Source: Amycolatopsis sp. MtRt-6
GTDB lineage: Bacteria > Actinomycetota > Actinomycetes > Mycobacteriales > Pseudonocardiaceae
DNA length: 64,000 nt
Direction: 5' to 3'
NCBI RefSeq assembly: GCF_017308975.1
Contig: NZ_JADWPD010000028.1
Coordinates: 93,073 to 157,072 of the forward strand
Shown here: positions 16,756 through 24,530 of the stretch, one piece after another
Numbering within the stretch: position 1 is the stretch's first letter
How the letters are laid out: each line of letters begins with the position of its first letter
Position numbers and translations under genes: made by a program
The notes under the pieces: model-generated
Databases searched by the model: none
Told to the model about the DNA's origin: nothing
Seen by the model: the letters and a program-made list of their open reading frames with translations, nothing else

Positions 16756-17643
16756 GTGAGCACCGTCGGAGACCGGATGGCCGCCCTGGCCACCCTGCCG
16801 TCGCCGCTCGCGGAGCTGCGTGACGAGCGGCTCGAGCGCCGTGGTGTCCACCTCCAGCTCAAGCGGGACGACCTCATCAGCCGCGATGTTCCCGGGAACA
16901 AATGGCGGAAGCTCCGCCACAATCTCGAAGCCGCTCGGCATCAGGGCTTCACGCGGCTCCTGACCTTCGGTGGCGCATACTCGAACCACATCCGCGCGAC
17001 CGCGGCCGCCGGCCGGCACCTGGGGTTCGAGACCGTGGGCGTCATCCGCGGTGAAGCGCGTCGACCGCTCAACGATTCCCTTGCCTACGCCCGCGCGCAC
17101 GGGATGGCACTGACCTATTTGGACCGTGCGACGTACCGCCGCAAGACGGAGCCGGCCGTGGTCGCCGAGCTGACCCGCGAGTTCGGGCCGTGCTACGTGC
17201 TGCCGGAGGGAGGCAGCAACGGCCTTGCCGTGCGCGGTACCGCAGAACTGGTCGGCGAGATCACCACCGGCTTCGACGTCCTCTGCTGCGCCACCGGAAC
17301 GGGCGGCACCCTGGCGGGGATCGCGGCCGGCCTGCGGGGCCCGCAACGCGCGCTCGGCTTCGCCGTCCTGAACGGCGGCCGGTTTCTCGACGACGAAGTT
17401 CGCCGCCTCCAGCTCGAGGCGTTCGGCACCGTCACCACGAACTGGGACATCGACACCGGCTTCCACTTCGGCGGCTACGCGAAGCGTCGCCCAGCACTCG
17501 ACAGCTTCATCGAAGCCTTCCGCGACCGGCACGGGATCACCCTTGACTGGGTGTACGAGGCCAAGATGCTCTACGGGCTCTTCGCACGCGCCGAAGCCGG
17601 CGGCTTCGAGCCAGGCACCCGTGTCGTCGCGGTGCTGAGCTGA
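16756..17643 (+). CDS. PLP-dependent ACC deaminase/D-cysteine desulfhydrase-like enzyme
   Basis: A 295-residue fold-type II PLP enzyme. The GTG at 16756 with AAGG upstream is my preferred start; ATG 16777 is an alternative. The Schiff-base lysine lies in the motif RDVPGNKWRKLRHNLE, equivalent to GNKxRKL of ACC deaminase and DcyD. FGGAYSNHIRATAAAGR follows, and the phosphate loop is TGTGGTLAGIAAGL. The family degrades 1-aminocyclopropane-1-carboxylate or D-cysteine, or has related beta-eliminating roles; the sequence does not decide. The protein is about 30 residues shorter than ACC deaminase, which favours the desulfhydrase-like group. It starts just past the HNH repeat, so its upstream region may have been replaced by that repeat. 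Confidence 0.8.
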   Translation: MSTVGDRMAALATLPSPLAELRDERLERRGVHLQLKRDDLISRDVPGNKWRKLRHNLEAARHQGFTRLLTFGGAYSNHIRATAAAGRHLGFETVGVIRGEARRPLNDSLAYARAHGMALTYLDRATYRRKTEPAVVAELTREFGPCYVLPEGGSNGLAVRGTAELVGEITTGFDVLCCATGTGGTLAGIAAGLRGPQRALGFAVLNGGRFLDDEVRRLQLEAFGTVTTNWDIDTGFHFGGYAKRRPALDSFIEAFRDRHGITLDWVYEAKMLYGLFARAEAGGFEPGTRVVAVLS

Positions 17644-17765
17644 TCCGCCCGCGAAACGCCCTGCCCCCACGGGCAACGGATTCTGCCCCCGATGCCGTGC
17701 GCCCGCCCCTGGCCACCCCCGGGGGTTGCGCCGACGGTTGAGGAACCGTGCCCCCGGGAGGTGCC

Positions 17766-18818
17766 GTGACGGACGCGACGTGGACCGTACCCGGACGCTG
17801 GGCCCGTCGCGGCTTCCCGGCCACCGGTGCCGCCGGACTGGTCCTCGCCCTGACACTGAGCCTGCTCCTGGCCCGCGCGACCGGGATGCCCGTCGCGCTG
17901 GTCCCGGCCCTGGGCGCCGCGATGCTGCTCGCCTTCCTGGCCGTCGCGGCCGGGGGCGGGCTCGTCACCGGGCGGCCCCGGCTCGTCTGCCTGCACGGCG
18001 AGGCGGCGGCGTTCGCGGCCGCCGCCGGGCTGCTCCTCCTGCTGCACCGGCCGGTCCTGGACGGGCTCGGCGTCGTCGCTCCGGGCGTCGGGCTGTTCCT
18101 GGCCGCCGGGCGGATCGGCTGTCTGTCGGCCGGCTGCTGCCACGGCCGGCCGGCCCGGTGGGGTGTCCGGTACGGCGAACGGCACGTGGCGGCCGGGCTT
18201 CCGGCCGAGTACGCCGGTGTGCCACTCGTGCCGGTGGCCGCGGTCGAGGCGGTCGCGCTGGCCGGCACGGCCGCGGTCGCGGCCCTGGTGACGGCGGGTG
18301 GCGGGCCGGGGTTCGGCTGGTACCTCGGACTGCACCTGGTCGTCCGGTTCTGGCTGGAGTTCCTGCGCGGCGACGAGGACCGGCCGGTGTTCGGCCTGCT
18401 GACCGAGGCGCAGTGGACGGCGCTGGCCGGGACCGGGGTGCTGGTGTCGACCCCGGCCGGCCCGCCGGCACCGGTGAGCGCCGTCCTCGTGGTGCTGCTG
18501 CTGGCCGGGGTCGGCGTCGCGGCCCGGCGGGCCGAGGCGACGCGGTTGTGCCGCGACGGTCACCTGCGCCGCCTGGCCGGGCTGGTCCGGCGGGCCGCCG
18601 CGGCCCCGGGTGACCCGGTGCTGATCGACGAGGACCGCGGCCTCCGCCTGTCGGCGTCCCACCGGCACTACGCCTTCTCCCGGCCCGGCGCCCCGCTGGG
18701 CCGGGCCGGGCTGGCCGCGCTCGGCCGGGTCGTCGCGGCCACCGGACCGAGCGGGCGCCCGCGGCGGCTGACCTCGCCGAGCGGCGTGCACCACGTCTCG
18801 ATCGGCGTGGACCGATGA
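17766..18818 (+). CDS. Lgt-like membrane transferase
   Basis: A polytopic protein of about 350 residues with the prolipoprotein diacylglyceryl transferase (LGT, PF01790) signature as GRIGCLSAGCCHGRPA. In true Lgt this reads GRxGNFxNxExxG; here the asparagine is cysteine, as in the cysteine-rich Lgt-like branch. Transferase activity on lipoproteins is therefore doubtful. About seven hydrophobic segments precede a cytoplasmic C-terminal extension of some 90 residues. Two GTG starts are possible, 17748 and 17766; I prefer 17766 because GGGAGG lies just upstream. The stop overlaps the next gene by ATGA, tying it tightly to a DUF4157 protein. Confidence 0.72.
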   Translation: MTDATWTVPGRWARRGFPATGAAGLVLALTLSLLLARATGMPVALVPALGAAMLLAFLAVAAGGGLVTGRPRLVCLHGEAAAFAAAAGLLLLLHRPVLDGLGVVAPGVGLFLAAGRIGCLSAGCCHGRPARWGVRYGERHVAAGLPAEYAGVPLVPVAAVEAVALAGTAAVAALVTAGGGPGFGWYLGLHLVVRFWLEFLRGDEDRPVFGLLTEAQWTALAGTGVLVSTPAGPPAPVSAVLVVLLLAGVGVAARRAEATRLCRDGHLRRLAGLVRRAAAAPGDPVLIDEDRGLRLSASHRHYAFSRPGAPLGRAGLAALGRVVAATGPSGRPRRLTSPSGVHHVSIGVDR

Positions 18819-20587
18819 CCGCCCGCGAGCGACGCCCCGCACCGGACGGCGACACGCCGGCCACCGCACTTACCCCCGAACATCGCGGGTCCTTGCCCGT
18901 GGCCCTGCCGACCCACGGCGACTCAGGCTCCCGGGCCGCCCTGATCTCGCACCTGCAGCAGGCCGCGGGCAACGCCCGGGTCCAGCGGCTGCTCGTGAGC
19001 CGGGAGGCCGGTGACGCGGGCGGAGCCGACGGCGGGTTGATCGTGCCGGACTCGGCGGCCGGCCTGGAGCCGGGGCAGATGCGGCGTGGACCTTTCCTGG
19101 CCGCGCTGCGCGGTGCGGTCGAGGCGGCGCTGGGCGGGGCCGACCCGGTCACCGCCGCCGACGCGCGGGCCCACTTCGCCGAGGTCTTCGGCGGCATCGA
19201 AAGCCAGGACTGTCCCGGACTTGAGCGCTCACTGCGGGAGAACCTGCCCGGCGTGGCGATCACCGACGCCCAGTCCTACGTGACGGCGGCGGCCACCGCC
19301 GTGCGGGACCGGGTCGGGGGCTCCGCCGCGCCGGCTCCGGGCGGGCTGGTCGGGCGGCTGGTGTCCGCCGTCGGGAACCTGGCCGGCGCGCTGTTCAAGG
19401 CCCGTGACGGAGTGGCCGGCGACCGTGACGTCCGGGTCGTGCGCGGCCGGCTCGGCGCCGGGCAGGCCCTCGACGGCGGGGTGCGGGCCGACCTGGAGTC
19501 GGCCTACGGGCGGGACTTCGGCGGGGCGCGGGTGCACACCGACGCCCGGGCCGGCGCGCTGGCCGAAGAGCTCGGCGCGCGGGCGTTCACGGTCGGCGAG
19601 GACATCGCGTTCGCCCCGGGCGAGTACCAGCCGGGCACCCTCGGCGGGGACGCGCTGATCGCGCACGAGCTGGCCCACGTCCAGCAGCAGCGGGACGGCG
19701 CCGGCGGGAGCGCGGTCGACGGGCTGGAAGAGGACGCCGACCGGGCCGCGGTCGGGGCCGTGGTGTCGCGCTGGTCCGGGTCGGCCCAAGGGCTGGGTGA
19801 CGGGCTGGTGCCCCGGTTGCGGGCGGGACTGCGGCTGCAGCGCTGCGGGGGCGGCCAGGCCCGCGCGGCCGGGGCACAACCGCCGGTCCAGCTCACCCCG
19901 GACCAGTGGCGCGCGGCGGTCACCGCGGCCACCCAGCTGCCGCCCGGCCGGCAGGGCGCGGCCATGACCAGCCTCGCCCAGCAGGCCGTCGGCGGGCTGG
20001 GCATCACGGTGCGCCAGGCCGGCACGCGCCACCCGGACCAGGTCCACCCGGACGACTACGCCGAAACGCCCGCCCTCAACTTCGACCCCCGGCTCAACCT
20101 CAAGACCCGCTTCGGCCGGAGCGGTGGGGGCCGGCCGATCGGCACCAACGTGGGCTACAACTTCGTCGTCGGCAACCAGCGGACCGGCGTCCGGCGGTAC
20201 GCGATCATCGGCCCGAACTCGCTCGACCCCGACACCCAGCTGACCACCCGGCAGTACGCCCAGCACGAGCTGTCCCTGGCCGCGGCGAGCCAACCGGGCC
20301 GGGAGCAGGATGACGACGTGCAGGAACTGCGGCAGTGGACCGAGGACTTCCGCGGCTACTTCCACCAGTACGCCGCCCTGCCGCTCCCCCAGCGGCCGAC
20401 ATGGAGCCCGCTGGCCCGCTACTACGAGCGGGCCGAGGCCGCCGACCGGCAGGCGGCCGTCCAGCGGCTCGTGCAGTACTTCACCGCGCAGCCCGAAACG
20501 GTACAGCGAGCCATGCGCACCTGGGCCCGGCGCTATCCCAGCGCGCTCACCAACGACCTGACCGCCGCGCTGCCCGCCGCCCGCTGA
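18815..20587 (+). CDS. DUF4157 (eCIS-core) protein
   Basis: A 590-residue soluble protein. Near the N-terminus, LQQAAGNARVQRLL matches the short LQxxAGNxAVxxLL motif often seen in proteins associated with extracellular contractile injection systems. The DUF4157/eCIS-core domain (PF13699) is at about residues 205-305, with VRADLESAYGRDFGGARVHT and LIAHELAHVQQQ; HELAH is the metalloprotease-like HExxH. The C-terminal 230 residues match nothing I recognise (VGYNFVVGNQRTGVRRYAII, then a helical end). There is no signal peptide or lipobox. No sheath, tube or baseplate genes lie in this window. It is translationally coupled to the Lgt-like gene. It is perhaps an injected or self-processing effector; that is inference. 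Confidence 0.75.
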   Translation: MTARERRPAPDGDTPATALTPEHRGSLPVALPTHGDSGSRAALISHLQQAAGNARVQRLLVSREAGDAGGADGGLIVPDSAAGLEPGQMRRGPFLAALRGAVEAALGGADPVTAADARAHFAEVFGGIESQDCPGLERSLRENLPGVAITDAQSYVTAAATAVRDRVGGSAAPAPGGLVGRLVSAVGNLAGALFKARDGVAGDRDVRVVRGRLGAGQALDGGVRADLESAYGRDFGGARVHTDARAGALAEELGARAFTVGEDIAFAPGEYQPGTLGGDALIAHELAHVQQQRDGAGGSAVDGLEEDADRAAVGAVVSRWSGSAQGLGDGLVPRLRAGLRLQRCGGGQARAAGAQPPVQLTPDQWRAAVTAATQLPPGRQGAAMTSLAQQAVGGLGITVRQAGTRHPDQVHPDDYAETPALNFDPRLNLKTRFGRSGGGRPIGTNVGYNFVVGNQRTGVRRYAIIGPNSLDPDTQLTTRQYAQHELSLAAASQPGREQDDDVQELRQWTEDFRGYFHQYAALPLPQRPTWSPLARYYERAEAADRQAAVQRLVQYFTAQPETVQRAMRTWARRYPSALTNDLTAALPAAR

Positions 20588-20601
20588 CCAGGAGGCAGAC
20601 C

Positions 20602-21999
20602 TCACCTGAAGATGCTCGCCCCGGACACCGGGGTGAACCGCGCCTGGAAGAACCTCAGGTGCCGCGGTTCGGTCTCGAACCGCAGCCCGCGGGCGATCCG
20701 GTCGCGGTCGCGGTGGACGGCGATGACGGCGTCGGCGACCAGGTCGATGTGGGCCCGGGTGTACACGCGGCGCGGGATGGCCAGGCGCAGGAGTTCCAGA
20801 CGCGGCAAGCGGTTCTCGCCGGTGACCGGGTCGCGGCCGGCCGTCACGGCGCCGCGCTCGACGCCGCGGACCCCGGCCTGCAGGTACGTCGCGCAGGCGA
20901 GCGTCTGGGCGGGGAACTCCGTCCGCGGGACGTGCGGGAGCGCGGCCGCCGCGTCGACGCAGACGCAGTGCCCGCCGAACGGGCGCACGACCGGCACCCC
21001 CGCGTCGGCCAGGCGTTCGCCGAGGTACTCGACCTGGGCCACGCGGGCCCGGATGTGGTTTTCGTCGACCGACTCGGCGATGCCCGCCGCGATGGCTTCC
21101 ATGTCACGGCCGGCCATGCCGCCGTAGGTGTGCAGACCCTCGTACAGCACCACGAGTCCGCGGGCCTGCTCGGCCAGCGCGGGATCGCGCAGCGCGAGCC
21201 AGCCGCCGATGTTGGCGAGCGAGTCCTTCTTGGCGGACATGACCGCGCCGTCGGTCGGGGCGCACAGCGCGCGCAGGATGTCCGCCACCGTGCGGCGGGC
21301 CCAGCCGGGTTCGCGCTGCTTGACGAACCAGGCGTTCTCCACCGCGCGGGCGGTGTCGAGGAACACCGGGATCCCGTGCGCGTGCGCCAGTTCGCACGTT
21401 TCGGTCAGGTTCGCGACGCTGATCGGCTGCCCGCCCGCCATGTTGACCGTCGCGGCGAGCGAAACGTACGGGATCGCCGCCGCCCCGAACTCGCCGATCA
21501 CGGCCTTCAGCTTGCCGAGGTCGACGTCGCCCTTGAACGGGTACGCCGAATCCGGGTCGTGGGCTTCGTCGACGATGACGTCGTGGAAGACCGCCCCGTT
21601 CAGTTCCTGGTGGGCGCGCGTGCTGGGGAAGTACATGTTGCCGGGAATGTGCGTGCCGGGCCGGATCAGGCAGCGGGACAGGATGTTCTCGCCGCCGCGG
21701 CCCTGGTGCACCGGGATCACGTGCTCGTAGCCGTAGAAAGCGCGCACGGCCTCCTCGAAGACGTAGAAGCTGCGGGCCCCGGCGTAGGCTTCGTCGCCGT
21801 GCAGCAGCGCCGACCACTGCCGGTCCGACATCGCGTTCGTGCCGGAGTCGGTGAACAGGTCCACGTAGACGTCCTCCGCGCGCAGCAGGCACGGGTTCCA
21901 GCCTGCCGCGCGCAACGCCGCTTCACGGTCGTCACGGGTGGTGGCGCGCAGCGGCTCGACCATCTTGACGCGCCACGGTTCCGGTGGGTAGACGGGCAT
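20602..21999 (-). CDS. Tyrosine phenol-lyase/tryptophanase family enzyme
   Basis: A 465-residue fold-type I PLP beta-eliminating lyase (PF01212). Tryptophanase and tyrosine phenol-lyase (TPL) split an aromatic amino acid into arene, pyruvate and ammonia, and TPL runs backwards readily. The PLP lysine is K258 in MSAKKDSL. By hand comparison with remembered Citrobacter TPL (offset +1 to +2), it keeps TPL-type R382 (R381) and F450-F451 (F448-F449), where tryptophanase has Ile and His. It differs at V380 (TPL M379) and P125 (TPL T124; Asp in tryptophanase). This suggests TPL-like chemistry with a reshaped ring pocket. It starts 1 base after the antiporter stop with GAGGGAG upstream and is the last gene of the halogenase operon. 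Confidence 0.85.
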   Translation of the reverse strand: MPVYPPEPWRVKMVEPLRATTRDDREAALRAAGWNPCLLRAEDVYVDLFTDSGTNAMSDRQWSALLHGDEAYAGARSFYVFEEAVRAFYGYEHVIPVHQGRGGENILSRCLIRPGTHIPGNMYFPSTRAHQELNGAVFHDVIVDEAHDPDSAYPFKGDVDLGKLKAVIGEFGAAAIPYVSLAATVNMAGGQPISVANLTETCELAHAHGIPVFLDTARAVENAWFVKQREPGWARRTVADILRALCAPTDGAVMSAKKDSLANIGGWLALRDPALAEQARGLVVLYEGLHTYGGMAGRDMEAIAAGIAESVDENHIRARVAQVEYLGERLADAGVPVVRPFGGHCVCVDAAAALPHVPRTEFPAQTLACATYLQAGVRGVERGAVTAGRDPVTGENRLPRLELLRLAIPRRVYTRAHIDLVADAVIAVHRDRDRIARGLRFETEPRHLRFFQARFTPVSGASIFR

Positions 22000-22000
22000 G

Positions 22001-23155
22001 TCAGACTCCCTCGCGTTGCCGGGACAGCCGGGTGAGCAGCGGGCCGGTCATCGCCGTGGTCACCAGGGCCATCACGACCAGCGCGGTGTAGAGCGCGCCG
22101 TCGATGAGGCCCAGGTTCAGGCCGATGCCGGCGAACACGATCTCGGTGACGCCGCGGGTGTTCATCAGCACCGCGAACACCCCGGCCGGGTGCGGGTCCA
22201 GCCCGCCACAGCGCGCGCCCAGGTACGCGCCGCCGAGCTTCCCCGCCACGGCGACGCCGACGACCGCGGCGATGTCCGCGGCCAGCCCCGCGTCGAGCAG
22301 GCGCAGGTCGACCGCCCGCCCGGTGAGCACGAAGTACAGCGGCACCAGCAGCGAGCCGGCCGGCGCGAGCAGCGCGGCGGGATCGAGTGCCGGGACGGCG
22401 TGGCCGAGGACGATGCCCGCGAAGAAGGCGCCGATCGCCGGGTGCAGGCCGGCGGCCTCGGTGCCCGCCGCGGCCGCGCAGGCCAGCCCGGCCAGCACCG
22501 CCGTCGCCGACGGCCGGGACAGCCGGGCGGCCCAGCGGCGGAACCGGTCGCGAGCCAGCCACGGCACCGCCACGAACGCGACCAGAACCGGCCACGCCGG
22601 CGTCGCGGACCAGCCGTGCCAGGACGCGGCGGCGACGGCGAGCGCCGTCCACGCGGCGACGTCGGAGACGGCGGCCGCGCTGAGGGCGCGCTGCCCGGTG
22701 ACCGCGTCGGACAGGCCGCGTTCGGCGAGGATCCGGGCCAGCACGGGCAACGCCGTGACCGCCAGCGCGGCCGCGACGACGATGACGAACGCCCCGGAGC
22801 CGGCCCGGGCGTGCCGCTGGGCGAGCCACACCGCCAGCACCACCCCCAGCGCGAACGGGACCAGGGTCGCGCCCAGGGCCGGGACCACCGCCGACTTCAG
22901 CCGGACGCGGGTCATCGACGGTGCCAGGTGGGCACCGGCGGCGAAGAGGAACAGCACCAGGCCGAGCTGGGCGAGCGCGGTGAGCGCGAGGCCGGCCGGC
23001 TCCGGCAGCAGGCGCAGGAGGGGCGCGAGGGCCACCCCGCACAGGATCTCCCCGAACACCGCGGGCTGGCCGAGCCGGACCGCGGCCGCCCCGGCGAGCC
23101 GGGCCAGGCCGAGCACCACAGCGAAGGCAGCGAGCAGGATCGCGAGCTCAGGCAT
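22001..23155 (-). CDS. CPA2-family cation/proton antiporter
   Basis: A 384-residue protein with about 11-12 hydrophobic segments, family Na_H_Exchanger (PF00999). It has GQPAVFGEILCGVALAPLL at the N-terminal hairpin, a central AVSDVAAW segment (the acidic exchange site is usually here) and GVTEIVFAGIGLNLGL near the end. From memory, glycopeptide antibiotic clusters such as balhimycin carry an antiporter of this type, so a role in self-protection or pH/ion balance during product export is plausible. The start at 23155 overlaps the halogenase stop by 8 bases, and the lyase follows after 1 base. It is therefore an integral operon member. Confidence 0.85.
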   Translation of the reverse strand: MPELAILLAAFAVVLGLARLAGAAAVRLGQPAVFGEILCGVALAPLLRLLPEPAGLALTALAQLGLVLFLFAAGAHLAPSMTRVRLKSAVVPALGATLVPFALGVVLAVWLAQRHARAGSGAFVIVVAAALAVTALPVLARILAERGLSDAVTGQRALSAAAVSDVAAWTALAVAAASWHGWSATPAWPVLVAFVAVPWLARDRFRRWAARLSRPSATAVLAGLACAAAAGTEAAGLHPAIGAFFAGIVLGHAVPALDPAALLAPAGSLLVPLYFVLTGRAVDLRLLDAGLAADIAAVVGVAVAGKLGGAYLGARCGGLDPHPAGVFAVLMNTRGVTEIVFAGIGLNLGLIDGALYTALVVMALVTTAMTGPLLTRLSRQREGV

Positions 23156-24530
23156 CGGGCACCTGCCACCGCCGGCCGTCCGAAGTAGACACCAGCCCGC
23201 CGGGGAACATCGGCGGCTCCTCGCCCGCGTCGGCCCCGAGCAGGCCGCGCAGCTGCAGGTGCGCGCCTTCGGCGAGCACGTCCCCGAAGGCGTCGAAATC
23301 CCCGGACGACACCCCGCCGACGAGATCGGCGAACGCCGCGCGGTCGTCGCCACCGTCGCCATCGCGACCGGTGACGTGCCCATCAACAACGTGGTGCGCG
23401 TACCGGAAGTAGGCGCGCTGGTCGGACGCGAGCCGGTAGAAGCCGCGCAGGAAGTCCCGGAACACCCCGAACTCACGGCGGTAACGCGCTTCGAACTCGG
23501 CGAAGCACCGGTCTTCGGGCACCAGCCCGGCCAGGGTGCTGTTGATCGACCGGGCGGCCAGCAGCGCGCTGTAGGTGGCCAGGTGGACCCCTGAGGAGAA
23601 GACCGGGTCGATGAAGCAGGCAGCGTCGCCCACCAGCACCATGCCGGGGCAGTACAGCGAAGTCCGGTCGTAGGAGTAGTCCTTGCGCACCCGCAGCCGG
23701 TCGTACGGCGGTTCGGTGGCCGGCCGCGCGTCCCGGAGGAACTCGGCGATCAGCGGGCAATCGGCGATCAGGCCGCGGAACGCCGCCTCCCGGTCGCCTT
23801 GCACGCGGGCCGCGCACTCCTGCCGGACGACCGCGCCGACGCTGGTCAGGGTGGCCGACAGCGGGATGTACCAGAACCAGCCGGCGTCGAAGGCGACGCA
23901 GAGGATGTTGCCCGCGTCCGGCTCCGGCAGCCGGGCGCCGCCGCGGAAGTACCCGAAGAGCGCCACGTTGCGGAAGTCCGGGGAGTATTCGCGGGTGCCG
24001 CCGGCGTCGTGGTGCAGCCGGCTGGTGTGCCCGGAGGCGTCGACGACGAAGCGGGCCGTCGCGATCCGTTCGCGGCCGGCCTCGTCGAGGTAGCGGACGC
24101 CGGTGATCCGGCCGCCGTCCCGCACCGTGCCGACGGCCCGGTGCCCTTCGCGGACGTCGGCCCCGAGCCGCCGCGCGCCGCGCAGCAGGATCGTGTCGAA
24201 CCGGGTGCGTTCGACCTGGTAGGCGTAGGAGGTCGGCCCCGCCATGCGGTCCGAGGCGGCGAAAGCGAACGTCCACGGCTCGGGGCTGCTCCCCCAGCGG
24301 AACGCGCCGCCGCGCTTGCGGACGAACCCGGCGCGCTCGATCTCGTCCCGCACGCCGAGCAACGCGCAGACGCCGTGGACGGTGGCCGGGAGCAGCGACT
24401 CGCCGATCCGGTACCGCGGCAGGTGTTCCTGCTCCAGCAGCAGGACGCGGTGGCCGTCGGCCGCGACCAGCCCGGCCGCGGTCGACCCACCGGGCCCGCC
24501 GCCGACGACGATGACGTCGTAACCGGTCAT
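23148..24530 (-). CDS. Flavin-dependent halogenase, BhaA-like (carrier-bound substrate type)
   Basis: A 460-residue FAD enzyme of the tryptophan-halogenase superfamily (PF04820). The dinucleotide fold is VVGGGPGGSTAAGLVA. GESLLPAT is followed by KRGGAFRWG, which carries the conserved lysine. The halogenase signature WxWxIP is present as AGWFWYIPLS near residue 220. GDAACFIDPVFSSGVHLATY is nearly the text I recall from BhaA, the enzyme that chlorinates carrier-bound tyrosine in balhimycin biosynthesis. This points to an aromatic amino acid, probably tyrosine, tethered to a carrier protein, which is exactly what the neighbouring gene supplies. It needs a flavin reductase, which is not in the window. 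It overlaps the adenylation gene by ATGA. Confidence 0.9.
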   Translation of the reverse strand: MTGYDVIVVGGGPGGSTAAGLVAADGHRVLLLEQEHLPRYRIGESLLPATVHGVCALLGVRDEIERAGFVRKRGGAFRWGSSPEPWTFAFAASDRMAGPTSYAYQVERTRFDTILLRGARRLGADVREGHRAVGTVRDGGRITGVRYLDEAGRERIATARFVVDASGHTSRLHHDAGGTREYSPDFRNVALFGYFRGGARLPEPDAGNILCVAFDAGWFWYIPLSATLTSVGAVVRQECAARVQGDREAAFRGLIADCPLIAEFLRDARPATEPPYDRLRVRKDYSYDRTSLYCPGMVLVGDAACFIDPVFSSGVHLATYSALLAARSINSTLAGLVPEDRCFAEFEARYRREFGVFRDFLRGFYRLASDQRAYFRYAHHVVDGHVTGRDGDGGDDRAAFADLVGGVSSGDFDAFGDVLAEGAHLQLRGLLGADAGEEPPMFPGGLVSTSDGRRWQVPDA

